Position numbers and translations under genes: made by a program. Source: Ignavibacteriales bacterium (lineage in GTDB: Bacteria; Bacteroidota; Ignavibacteria; Ignavibacteriales; Melioribacteraceae). From it: a DNA stretch of 64,000 nucleotides. How positions within the stretch are numbered: the stretch's first letter is position 1; the number at the start of each line of letters is the position of its first letter. Below, piece by piece: positions 46,362-55,610 of this stretch. Where the stretch lies: NCBI GenBank assembly GCA_020635275.1, contig JACKAA010000002.1:62001-126000 (forward strand). Direction: 5' to 3'. The notes under the pieces were generated by a model. The model saw only the letters and a program-made list of their open reading frames with translations, was not told the DNA's origin and made no database searches.

Positions 46362-47738
46362 ATGAATTCATTAAAAATATATTCAGTTTTCAAAATTTCA
46401 TTACTTCTTTTAATTGTTTGGTTCAATGTAAATTATTCACAAAATGAAGATGTGAATAATTCAACAAAAAAATATTTCAAAATACAGGCTCCTTCAAATG
46501 GTTTTTCAAAAGTTCATGGTTCAAATGGTGTGATAGCTACGTTTGGTGAAGAAAAAGATAATAATGGAAATTCATTTGCTACTTTAAATCTTAAATTAGC
46601 TGAAGATCACCCTCAAAATCTGGAAAATTTAAAAAATAAAATTTGGCAAGCGTCCATAAATAATTTAATGTATACAGGTTCCGTAGATATTGCTGCTAAT
46701 TTAACGACTCAAAATTTATCAGTTATGGAAAATGCTTCTGCTAATTTGGTACTTACTTGTTTATCAATTTCAGGTATTGCAGCTTGGAAGCCATATAATG
46801 CAGCTGGAACAATAAATGGCTTATTAGATGGAAAAAATTTGGCCAATAGTAATTCAATTTACTTGGGAAATTATTCCGGTCAAAATGATACAAATCCAGA
46901 TAATAATAGAAATACTGCTGTTGGGATTAATTCACTAACGAATTTTAATGTTCAAGATACAACCGGCGGTAATTCTAGTTTAGGATATGCTTCGCTTCAA
47001 GGTTACAGCATTGGAGATAAAAATACAGCTCTTGGGTATAGATCATTGTATGCAAATAATTCATCAATTGCCGCAGGCTCCAATAATACAGGAATTGGAC
47101 ATGAAACCTTGCGAGATAATATTATAGGCAACGGTAATATAGCAGTTGGATTTGGAGCCGGGAAAGCTGATATTGATAACAATAAATTATATGTCTATAG
47201 CGGTATAACAACTGGCTTTTCATTAATTTTTGGAGATTTTGATGAAAATAATGAAAAAGTGAAAATTTCCGGATCATTAGAAATAACTGGAGATTTTACT
47301 GTTCTTAATGGCTCAGCTTTTCCAACCAGCAGTTCAGATATTAGACTTAAAAACATTTTAGGCAATTATACAAAAGGATTGGAAGAAATCAACAAATTGA
47401 AAACAATCAATTTTAGATATAAAAAAAATAATTCAAGAAAATTAGATAGTGATAAAATTCATTGTGGATTTATTGCTCAAGAAGTAGAAAAAGTATTTCC
47501 AGAAGCTGTTAAAAAAGATGATGATGGGTACTTACTTTTTAACATGCATCCAATAAATATTGCAATGGTAAATGCTGTCCAAGAATTGAGTAATGAAAAT
47601 AAGAGCTTTTACAACCGAATTACTAAAATTAAAGATCAGAATACAGAATTCAGTAACCAGAATTTAGAATTGGAAGAAAGATTGAGCAAAATTGAAAATT
47701 TATTAAAAAATAAAAGATTTGCAAAAATTAGTAATTAA
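46362..47738 (+). CDS. Tail-fibre-like protein with S74 chaperone domain (B)
   Basis: 458 aa paralogue of the preceding gene, 31 bases downstream (GAGGG before ATG). Signal peptide about 1-26 (ending YSQN), head with NGVIATFGEE, repeats NTAVGINSLTNFN and NTALGYRSLYANN, then the S74 domain with SSDIRLKNILGNYTKGLEEIN, INFRYKKNN, FIAQEVEKVFPEAVKK and the coiled-coil end. Tandem duplicates of this kind suggest heterotrimers or alternative fibre tips. Confidence 0.86.
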   Translation: MNSLKIYSVFKISLLLLIVWFNVNYSQNEDVNNSTKKYFKIQAPSNGFSKVHGSNGVIATFGEEKDNNGNSFATLNLKLAEDHPQNLENLKNKIWQASINNLMYTGSVDIAANLTTQNLSVMENASANLVLTCLSISGIAAWKPYNAAGTINGLLDGKNLANSNSIYLGNYSGQNDTNPDNNRNTAVGINSLTNFNVQDTTGGNSSLGYASLQGYSIGDKNTALGYRSLYANNSSIAAGSNNTGIGHETLRDNIIGNGNIAVGFGAGKADIDNNKLYVYSGITTGFSLIFGDFDENNEKVKISGSLEITGDFTVLNGSAFPTSSSDIRLKNILGNYTKGLEEINKLKTINFRYKKNNSRKLDSDKIHCGFIAQEVEKVFPEAVKKDDDGYLLFNMHPINIAMVNAVQELSNENKSFYNRITKIKDQNTEFSNQNLELEERLSKIENLLKNKRFAKISN

Positions 47739-47826
47739 CTCCCCTCTAGCCTTCAGAGTTGATATAAGACTTTGGAGGTTAAATTTATCTATTTATTGTT
47801 ATTTTAGTTTAACTATTAGGTATAAA

Positions 47827-47840
47827 TTGATCTATATCAC
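47827..47840 (+). promoter_or_regulatory. Possible FNR/CRP-type site
   Basis: TTGATCTATATCAC, which matches the FNR consensus TTGATNNNNATCAA at 9 of 10 positions. It is about 112 bases upstream of the C1q-like gene and 75 bases before a TATATTTG -7-like element (47908-47915). Spacing makes direct activation uncertain. Confidence 0.4.
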
Positions 47841-47938
47841 AAAAATCAAAAAAATAATGTTTTATTAACATACATTAATTTGACAAGACATCTTATTTTG
47901 ACTATTTTATATTTGTAAACTTAGAAAGGCGATTTTTA

Positions 47939-49264
47939 ATGAAAAAATATTTGTATTTTTTTTCATTTATTCTTTTAATATTTTCTTCTCTTTTAGGCCA
48001 AACTGTAAATATAAATGACGGCTCAACAAATACACTTTTGCAAATTGTTGATGAAGGTTCTGCAGGTTCTTTAAAATTACCTAATGTTGGTACAACTATA
48101 GATGATATTAAACTTTATAATAATGGTGGAAATTTATATTGGGGATTAAACCAGATTGGATTTGCTGGCTCCGCTGGCGGTTGGACACATAATGGAACTT
48201 CAATTTATAACACAACTTTAACCGATAAGGTTGGAATTGGGGTTAATAATCCAACACGACCTCTATCTTTTAACAATCAATATGGAGATAAAATATCCAT
48301 TTGGGGACCAAATTCATTTGGTAATATTTTAGGTTTTGGAAACCAACCAGCATTATTTCAAATGTATACCGATGGAAGTCATGCTGATATTGCTTTTGGT
48401 TATGGGCAAAGTTCAAGTTTTAATGAAAATATGAGGATCAAAGGAAATGGAAAGGTTGGAATTGGTACTACGAATCCTCTAAGCATTTTAACTATAAATT
48501 CTCAAAATAATTGGGGATCATCGGTTGGTGATGGCTGGGGTGATTTTAGTATAAATGATGGAACAAACGGACTTGCTATTGGTGTTGCTACAGCCGGTGG
48601 AGGTACAGGTGATATTAGATTCTGGGCAAAAGGTGGAACAGAAAGGATTATGTTTGGAAACGTTACAAATGGGGATGTTTTAACATCAAAAGATGGAAAT
48701 ATCGGAATAGGAACTATAAATCCTAGTACTAAGTTAGATGTAGCTGGCCAAATTAAAATTACTGGAGGATCACCCGGTACCGGAAAAGTATTAACTTCAG
48801 ATACAGATGGTTTAGCAACTTGGGAAGAAAATCAAATAGGTTTTCATGCAAATTTAAAAGCTGACATAACCTTGGCTTCAAATACTGAAACTCAATTAAC
48901 AAATTTTACAGAAATATTTGATGATGGTAATGGATTCAATCCAACAACTGGAGTTTATACAATTGTTGCAGACGGATTATACCATTTTGATATTAAAGTG
49001 CGTTGGGATATATTATCTGGCTCAGTTTCAGATGCTCCGGTATTTATAACTTTTTATAAAAATAACACTTTTATTGAACGTTTTTTCCATAGGGTAACAT
49101 TAAATAGTTACAACCAGGCGCACGTTATTGGTTATAATATAAAACTTCAAACTGACGATCAAATTAGTATTAAAGTACAATATGTAAGTTCATCATCATT
49201 AAATGTTGATTATGGCAATGGAACTATTGTGCATACCTATTTTTCAGGTTTTAAAGTTTATTAA
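47939..49264 (+). CDS. Secreted protein with C1q/TNF-like C-terminal domain
   Basis: 441 aa. Signal peptide 1-20 (ending LLGQT), then the shared module NTLLQIVDEG...KLYNNGGNLYWGLNQIG (about 27-75), fibre-like linkers with KVGIGTTNPLSIL and TKLDVAGQIKITG, and from about 300 a C1q-like jelly-roll: GFHANLKADI, FDDGNGFNPTTGVYTIVADG, YHFDIKVRW, ending FSGFKVY. Bacterial C1q-like domains are known as trimeric lectin-like tips. Together with the fibre-like middle this suggests a trimeric adhesin. AAAGG lies before the ATG. The gene has no clear 20-bp box. Confidence 0.83.
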   Translation: MKKYLYFFSFILLIFSSLLGQTVNINDGSTNTLLQIVDEGSAGSLKLPNVGTTIDDIKLYNNGGNLYWGLNQIGFAGSAGGWTHNGTSIYNTTLTDKVGIGVNNPTRPLSFNNQYGDKISIWGPNSFGNILGFGNQPALFQMYTDGSHADIAFGYGQSSSFNENMRIKGNGKVGIGTTNPLSILTINSQNNWGSSVGDGWGDFSINDGTNGLAIGVATAGGGTGDIRFWAKGGTERIMFGNVTNGDVLTSKDGNIGIGTINPSTKLDVAGQIKITGGSPGTGKVLTSDTDGLATWEENQIGFHANLKADITLASNTETQLTNFTEIFDDGNGFNPTTGVYTIVADGLYHFDIKVRWDILSGSVSDAPVFITFYKNNTFIERFFHRVTLNSYNQAHVIGYNIKLQTDDQISIKVQYVSSSSLNVDYGNGTIVHTYFSGFKVY

Positions 49265-49476
49265 ATGAGCTAATTTTTAAATATTTACGCATGTATTAGT
49301 AGCTGTAGCATCTAAAAATTAAACGAATATTTCATTAAGAATTTATAATTATATGTTTTTATAGTTCTTTCAAAATATTTGATTTAACATATTTTTGACT
49401 ACACGTTTTAACGTCTTTACGTTTCAACTGTTTTCACCTTCTTTGTTCTTTTTACTTTGTTCTTTGGTCTTTAAAT

Positions 49477-49496
49477 ACTACCCCTATAGGTAGTTG
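49477..49496 (+). promoter_or_regulatory. 20-bp palindromic box upstream of the HRNH-domain gene
   Basis: ACTACCCCTATAGGTAGTTG, the most symmetric copy. TTATCC starts 15 bases after its end, followed by TATTATTG (-7-like). Confidence 0.65.
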
Positions 49497-49553
49497 AATT
49501 AACATAAAATTTATCCTATTATTGTACATAATAAGACAGTTAGACTTTTTTGA

Positions 49554-49567
49554 GTGATATGCATCAC
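49554..49567. promoter_or_regulatory. Perfect 14-bp palindrome, CRP/FNR-like
   Basis: GTGATATGCATCAC, 22 bases before the start of the next gene; GTGA-N6-TCACA has the CRP-type spacing. It lies downstream of the probable promoter, so it could be a repressor site. Confidence 0.45.
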
Positions 49568-49588
49568 AAATATAAATGTGAGGTTAAA

Positions 49589-50491
49589 ATGAAGAATTTT
49601 GGTAAAGTTTTAATAATGTTTATTGCACTTGCAAATTTGACTTTTTCTCAAGTCGATTTAGAAATTAATGATGGAATGACCGTTGAGACTACGGGGGGAC
49701 TTGTAATTGAAGTTTCCGGAGATGTTATTGAAAATGGATCTGGTTATTTGTTGGGATCTGTGACTTCCGGGGATAGAGGCACTGGTGGAGTTACTAATTT
49801 TGCCGGATTATCTCTTACAAATGGTGTTAACCAAATTACAAGAAATACCGGAAGTGATTATAACGGAACTACCGCTCCAAAAACAGTTTTAAGAAATTAT
49901 CAAGTTACCACAAGTTCAAATGTAACTGCAAATGCAGACTTTAGTTTTAATAACACAACTCCAAATAATGAATCAAACGGTTTAGATGATAAATTTATTT
50001 ATACTCATAATGGTTCAACTTGGAAAGGTTATTCAGATAATGGCTCTACTGCTTCAATAATTAAGGCCAAAAATGTTGTTTTCACGAGTGCAAGCCCAAC
50101 AAATGTAACTTTAACTGAAGGTGTTGGTTTAGCATCCAAAATTTATTTGGAAGGTCCTTACACAAGCTTAGCAATGAGTGATAATTTAGGTACATTACCA
50201 GCTGCATCTCCATACACGACAGAAGCTCCTAGAACAGCTTCATCAATCCCAAGTTCTGCAGTTGATTGGGTTTTGTTAGAAATTAGAACTTCTACAGCTC
50301 CATCATCAATTGTTGGATACAGATCAGCTTTTATTGATACCGGCGGTAATATTATAAATGATGTTGGTCATACTACCGGTGTTGGCTTACCCGGAGTTGA
50401 TGGAACAGATTATTATGTTGTAGTTAGGCATAGAAATCATTTACCAATTATGAGTAATACAAATCCGACTCTAACTTGGTTAAATCCGTAA
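49589..50491 (+). CDS. Secreted protein ending in an HRNHL-type domain
   Basis: About 300 aa from ATG 49589 (GAGG upstream); the frame also runs 13 codons back. Signal peptide about 1-20 (ending TFSQ). The N-terminal half has repeated beta strands and GDRGTGGVTNF. The C-terminal part shows AVDWVLLEIRT, then YYVVVRHRNHLPIMS, a module common in secreted Bacteroidota/Ignavibacteria proteins and also present in the gene near 55 kb. No T9SS tail. Role unknown, probably extracellular. A 20-bp box and a perfect palindrome precede it. Confidence 0.75.
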   Translation: MKNFGKVLIMFIALANLTFSQVDLEINDGMTVETTGGLVIEVSGDVIENGSGYLLGSVTSGDRGTGGVTNFAGLSLTNGVNQITRNTGSDYNGTTAPKTVLRNYQVTTSSNVTANADFSFNNTTPNNESNGLDDKFIYTHNGSTWKGYSDNGSTASIIKAKNVVFTSASPTNVTLTEGVGLASKIYLEGPYTSLAMSDNLGTLPAASPYTTEAPRTASSIPSSAVDWVLLEIRTSTAPSSIVGYRSAFIDTGGNIINDVGHTTGVGLPGVDGTDYYVVVRHRNHLPIMSNTNPTLTWLNP

Positions 50492-50545
50492 TTTTAATGT
50501 TTTTTTGTTTTTGTTCTTTGATTTTTTGAAAATTGAATTTAGCAT

Positions 50546-50928
50546 TGTCATTCCGGTCCGTCAGCTGACGGATGATCCGGAATCTAAGATTTAGTGCATG
50601 CCCACCTTCTTTTTGGCGGGTCATCTCGAAGGAGCAGAGCGACTGAGAGATCTCTAAAACTAAATGATTGAGATGCTGAAACAAGTTCAGCATGACAAGA
50701 AAAAGAAGTGTCATTCTGAATTTACTTGACCGGCGTTGACGGATTTCAGAATCTTGATTGCTAGATTCACGCTTTCGCGGGAATGACAAAACATGGGTCA
50801 TTTCGAAGGAGTAAAATCAATAGTTTGTCTTAACGACTGAGAAATCTCCAAAAAGAATTGTTTGAGATTCCATGCAAATAAAATCCTGTCCTCGAATGAT
50901 TTAATCGAGAAACCATTCGGGAATGACA
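50546..50928. repeat. Large cluster of dispersed repeats
   Basis: Within 380 bases: TGTCATTCCGGTCCGTCAGCTGACGG, TCATCTCGAAGGAGCAGAGC, TTCAGCATGAC, CATTCTGAATTT, GCTTTCGCGGGAATGAC, TCATTTCGAAGGAG and ATTCGGGAATGAC. Several palindromic units abut in both orientations, spanning most of the 650-base gap 50492-51141. False reading frames containing SFPRKRES run across it. The remaining part holds the promoter of the next gene. Confidence 0.75.
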
Positions 50929-51080
50929 TTTTATTAAAATGTGTTTTACAGCACAAAGAAAGAATTATAAAAACATTTTTAAAATTATTTTTCAAAAGAC
51001 ATTATTTTTTGGACTATATATATTAATAAGCAAAAAATGTATTTATTCGATACAAAAGCAGTAAAAAAAATATTATTTAA

Positions 51081-51096
51081 GTGACATAACGCACAA
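51081..51096 (+). promoter_or_regulatory. Possible CRP/FNR-like site
   Basis: GTGACATAACGCACAA, imperfect relative of the palindrome at 49554. It is centred about 28 bases before TAAATTTG (51116-51123), a -7-like element preceded by TTATCT, so it would sit near -40 of the promoter for the broken gene at 51142. Confidence 0.35.
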
Positions 51097-51141
51097 TAAA
51101 ATAGATTATTTATCTTAAATTTGTAACCTAAAGGAGCTAAA

Positions 51142-51523
51142 ATGAAAAAACTAAAATTTGTACTATTCGTGTTTTTTGTTTCTTCCCTTTTAATTGCGCA
51201 AGAAGCTCAAGAAAAGCGGAGCAAAAAATATTAATACAGTAACCAAAGCACCTGCAAAAGTAATTGATGCATACAAGGTGTAATTAAAACAAATAACAAT
51301 ATTACTGTTGTGACTTATGATTTTACTAGTCAACAATACCCATGGAGCAACAAATGTTTGTAAATTTATGGGCTACACAACAATGGAAGTGGATCTATTT
51401 TGGAATGATTGCTGGTGATTCTGATGTGGTGTGGACCTTATCAGCAAGAGCTATTTGGGATCAACTGATTATAAAATGATGATGTTAGAATGGGGATTGG
51501 TTCTCAGATTTAATACTAATTAG
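51142..51523 (+). pseudogene. Broken secreted-protein gene A
   Basis: AAGGAG precedes ATG 51142 and a good signal peptide follows (KKLKFVLFVFFVSSLLIAQE), but the frame stops after 30 codons. Recognisable protein continues in other frames (NINTVTKAPAKVIDAYK, then VIKTNNNITVVTYDFTSQQY, then GDSDVVWTLSARAIW). At least three single-base shifts are needed to join them. Either true decay or a poorly resolved stretch of assembly. Confidence 0.6.
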
Positions 51524-51563
51524 AAAAATTTAGAAAACAAACAATTACTTAAGGAGTTCATTT

Positions 51564-52626
51564 ATGAAAAATTTGAATACTATTTTTATTTTTAAATTGC
51601 AAGTTTTTGAAATTCAATTATTTTCAAGTTGCATATGATGTTAGATGGTCGACAAAACACAAGCTTTTGATAGATCGAAATCCAAACACTGGAGATCCAT
51701 TGTTCTTCAACTAGTATTTTAAACTTCTCACTTCTGATTTACAACTCCCGCATAGGTGAATGCAATGATGGTCCATGGGATTTCAATTTTTGATTACGCA
51801 AATGTTTTATTCTTCAGGCTCTGATTTTTAGGATTAACTGTTGAATATTGCTGGTTGGACTTAGTGTACATGGACAAAATTAACTTTTAAGATTAACAAT
51901 AACTGATGAATACAATCATCGGTTTAAGTTGGAGACAAATTGGTGTAGTTACTCAAGTTTCACGTTTAACTGACCCTGGGACAGCAAATGCTGGCTCCAC
52001 TCATTACTGGAACATTTATTGACCCTTCTGATTCTCCTCTCCCAGTTGAACTTTCAACATTTAATGTTAATTCTGTTGAAGGAACAAAAGCTCAATTAGA
52101 GTGGGAAACTGCTACAGAAGTTAACAATTATGGTTTTGAAATTGAAAGATCAGTTGTAACAGAAAGTGCAGAAGCTTCATGGGAAAAAGTTGCATTTGTT
52201 GAAGGTCATGGAAACAGTAACTCACCAAAATTATATTCTTTTACAGATAAAAATTTAGTCGGCGGCAGTAAATTTGCTTACAGACTAAAACAAATAGATA
52301 TTGATGGTACATTTGAATACTCAGACGTAATTGAAGTTGAAGTATTACCAACAAAGTATGAATTATTCCAAAATTACCCAAATCCATTTAACCCAAGCAC
52401 AAACATTAAATTTTCATTACCTGAAGATGCAAAAGTAAATATTAATATTTACAATGTTTTGGGTGAAAGAGTTGCATCAGTTTTAAGTGAAGAACTTAAA
52501 GCCGGGTTCCATCAAATAGATTTTAATTCAAATTCAGCTGGATATCAATTATCTAGCGGTGTTTACTTATATACAATTGAATCAAAAAACTTTAGTCAAG
52601 TAAAGAAAATGATTTTAATGAAATAA
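51564..52626 (+). pseudogene. Disrupted T9SS-sorted secreted protein gene B
   Basis: AAGGAG precedes ATG 51564 (MKNLNTIFIF, a signal-like start). The N-terminal 400 bases are broken by several shifts. Protein is legible again in TIIGLSWRQIGVVTQVS and SRLTDPGTANAGSTHYW, and the frame is open from 51988 onwards. The last part (about 52040-52626) has a beta-sandwich with LPVELSTFNVN and YRLKQIDIDG, then a T9SS type A sorting domain: YELFQNYPNPFNPSTNIKFS, VYLYTIESK, and VKKMILMK at the end. It would be sorted through PorV. If the frameshifts are errors, this is a functional surface protein. Confidence 0.7.
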
Positions 52627-52702
52627 TTTTGTATAGTTAAAATTTTATTTATATTTACGATAATAATATTTAATTATAATTATTTACAAAAGAGGAACAT
52701 AA

Positions 52703-52876
52703 ATGAATTTTGAGTTAAAACTGAAAGAAGACATTATGAAGGGGGATTATAGAAACGAAGCTGAGGATGCTTACGTAAAGATGATTGAAAAAGATACAAA
52801 GAAAAGTTTGATGCTCAAGATCGGCATGGGTGCAATTTATATTTCATTGCTGATTATTTCGCTATTTGTTGTTTAG
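52703..52876 (+). CDS. Small C-terminally anchored membrane protein (57 aa)
   Basis: Too short for standard ORF lists. Charged N-terminal part (LKEDIMKGDYRNEAEDAY and EKDTKKS) then one C-terminal hydrophobic helix, GMGAIYISLLIISLFVV. GAGGAAC precedes ATG 52703. Its tail matches the tail of the 51-aa protein at 55918. Followed by a clear terminator, which supports a real gene. Function unknown. Confidence 0.72.
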   Translation: MNFELKLKEDIMKGDYRNEAEDAYVKMIEKDTKKSLMLKIGMGAIYISLLIISLFVV

Positions 52877-52893
52877 ATTATAAAAAAGTTCAC

Positions 52894-52922
52894 AAAGCCT
52901 CAACATAAGTTGGGGCTTTTTT
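52894..52922 (+). terminator. Rho-independent terminator
   Basis: AAAGCCTCAAC-ATAA-GTTGGGGCTTT (one G-T pair) followed by TTT. Confidence 0.9.
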
Positions 52923-52978
52923 GTTTTTTGCTTTATTGATTTGACTTACCAATTATAATTTATTAGGGGAAATTTCAT

Positions 52979-55577
52979 ATGAATAAAAAATTAACTGCTC
53001 TTATAATATCAATGTGTTTCATAATAGGACAATTTGTCACTTTAAATGGACAAAGTTTAAACTCTCCTTTTGCAAAAAAGCCAGATACAACACAAATATC
53101 AAATAGTTCAATTCCATTTGAAGACAAAAACATAAAATGGGATAATGTTCCAAAGATATTCAGAAATTCTAATGCTTTTAAAAGGTATGAATGGTTCTAC
53201 CGATCAAGAAAATGATGCAGAGAATTTCCAAAAGAATTTATACAAGAACAAAAGGTTCAAGAATTAAGCAAAATTAAAAATATGTTCAAAAGGCAAAAAT
53301 ACAAACTACTTCTGATATGTGGACAAATATTGACCTAAAGCCATAAACATGAATGTTCCAACTAGTCATATTCCACAGTGAAGTGTAAGTGGCCGAATAA
53401 AAGGGTTAGCGGTTCATCCTCAGATCCAATACTGTTTATATTGGAGCTGCAGGTGGAATTTGAAAACTGTAGATGGTGGAACTAATTGGACAGATATGAG
53501 TGGAGATTTAAATCTTCTTACATTTGGTGCAATTGCGATTGACCCTGGTAATCCTAATACAGTTTATGCGGAACCGGCGAAGGTATGTTGGGTTCTAATA
53601 ATACAACTTTCGAAGGTGATGGTTTATATAAATCTACTGATGGCGGTGTGAGTTGGATAAGAATAACAAATGGCTTTGGTTCACAAACACAATTTACAGA
53701 TATAGAAGTAAGTCCACATGATTCTAATATATTACTGCTCTTTAGGTTCTGGTAATTGAATAATGGATTCCTTCTAATGAAGGCGTTTGGAAGTACAGAT
53801 GGGTTTAACTTGGGTTGAATTAAATCTATATGGCGGAGCAATTGGTCCAAATCATTTAGTTAGTGTAACAAACACATCAATTGCATGGTTTTATAAAAAT
53901 GGTGCTAATGAGCATAATAGTAGTTTGTCCAGTTTTTTTTCAATATTATCTCCATTAACTTCAACTTTCGATCCTAAAGTAATTTATGATCAATATGATA
54001 ATAGATTTGTTGTAGTCACATTGGAAAGAACTACAATTCCATCAAATACGTCAAAAATTTTTCTTGCAGTTTCTCAAACTGACGATCCTAATGATGGATG
54101 GTATTTCTATTCTATTAATTCTTTAATTCAGATTGATATTGGCAATGGTCTCGAAGATTTCTGGGCGGATTACCCTGGATTTGCGGTTGGTGAAAATGCA
54201 ATTTTTATTACTAATAATATGTTTTCTCATGCAGCCGGAAATTATGGAGGTGGTAGATTATGGGTTGTTGATAAAGGAGTTAGCAGCGGGTTATATTTTG
54301 ATGGTTCAACACCTACAATAACTGTTTTAAATCCACAAGCTGATGTAAGCGGTACTTTTGGTGTTTCCTTGCAACCTGCTCATATGTTTGGAACACCACC
54401 AAGTGGTGCCGGAACATTCCTTGCAGGATATTCCGGTTTAAATGATGGAGTTAATTCTTACATAGAAGTTTATGTAATTTCAAACTCTTCTACAGCACCT
54501 ACTGTTATTGGTCATGGTTATACAAATTTTGGCCCGGACGATACATTACCATTAACCGCATTTCCAACTGCCCCTCAAATGGGTAGTGTTAATGGAATTA
54601 TGACTAATGATAGAAGAACATATAATGCAGTTTGTAGAAATAATATTTTATATGTAAGTACAGTAGTTTTACCCCCTAGTGGTGCAGATGCTGGTCAAGC
54701 AACAGCACATTGGATTCAGATAAATGCAACAGATGGAAGTTTAATAGATGACGGTAATATTGGGGCTGAAGATTTAGGAACAGGAACATATACATTTTTC
54801 CCTTCTGTAGCTGTTAATGCACTTGGTGAAATGTTGGTAGGTTTTGCTGCATCTGGCCCGTCAATATATCCAGGAGCATATTATGCATTTAGATATCCGT
54901 TTGATGTGCCAGGAACAATTCAATCAACTCAAATATTAAAAGAAGGCGTTGATTATTATTATAGAACTTTTAGTGGAACAAGAAACAGATGGGGAGATTA
55001 TACAGGTTCAGCTGTAGACCCAACAAATGATATTACTTTTTGTATCTTTAATCAATATGCGCAAACAAGGGGAACAATTATATCAGGATATCCAACACAA
55101 GATGGCCGTTGGGGGACATTATTTGGTATTTTACCAAGGCTACAATTAAAAGTATTATTAGAAGGTCCGTGGAATGGAACAGAAATGAACCATAATTTAG
55201 TAACACAACCAAGTTTTCCGCTCAATCAACCTTTTAATACTCCACCTTGGAATTATGAAGGATTAGAATCTGTTGATGCATCTATTTCTGCATCATTAAC
55301 AGCCGATTGGATACTGATTACTTTACGAAAAGATTTAGATCCTTTAAATCCAGATCCAACAACGTCTGTAAAAGTAGCTAGCAGAGCAGCACTTTTATGG
55401 GAAGATGGAAACATTTTTGATATTGCTGGAAATACCTTTAATTTAGATGTGGGTTTTACAGTTGAACCTGGCGAATACTACATTGAAGTACAACATAGAA
55501 ATCATTTAGCAATCATGAGTTCTTATAAAATTAATGTTGGTTATACTCCGCCAATAGTATTTAGTCCAGGTAATTGA
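52979..55577 (+). pseudogene. Disrupted BNR-repeat secreted protein gene
   Basis: Starts with GGGG before ATG 52979 and a signal peptide (1-24, ending LNGQ). The frame breaks after about 78 codons, and 53190-53800 needs several shifts to read. Across those shifts the text is clearly a BNR / sortilin-like propeller: MWTNIDLK, IKGLAVHP, VDGGTNWTDMSGDL, AIAIDPGNPNTVYA and STDGG. From about 53787 the frame is open to 55577 (about 596 aa): a second domain begins GGAIGPNHLVSVTN, followed by FDPKVIYDQYDNRFVVVTLE, and the protein ends with the same DWILITLRK and YYIEVQHRNHLAIMSS module as the gene at 49.6 kb. No T9SS tail. The join of propeller and second domain may itself be a deletion. Confidence 0.65.
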
Positions 55578-55610
55578 TTAATGTATTGGTAAATGTAACT
55601 CATAATTCTT

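Noticed and set aside
47810..47830. AACTATTAGGTATAAATTG as a box for the C1q-like gene
   Set aside because: Spacing is 9 instead of 10 and both half-sites are poor.
21667..49264. Prophage
   Set aside because: Only fibre-like domains are present, each with a signal peptide; no other phage functions were seen.
49381..49440. GACTACACGTTTTAACGTC as a sixth regulator box
   Set aside because: Only the left half resembles ACTACC; the right half does not match.
50448..50995. Minus-strand reading frames with SFPRKRES and SLRQTIDF
   Set aside because: They run through dispersed repeats and have no ribosome-binding site or recognisable domain; the SFPRKRES string is a known artefact of these repeats.
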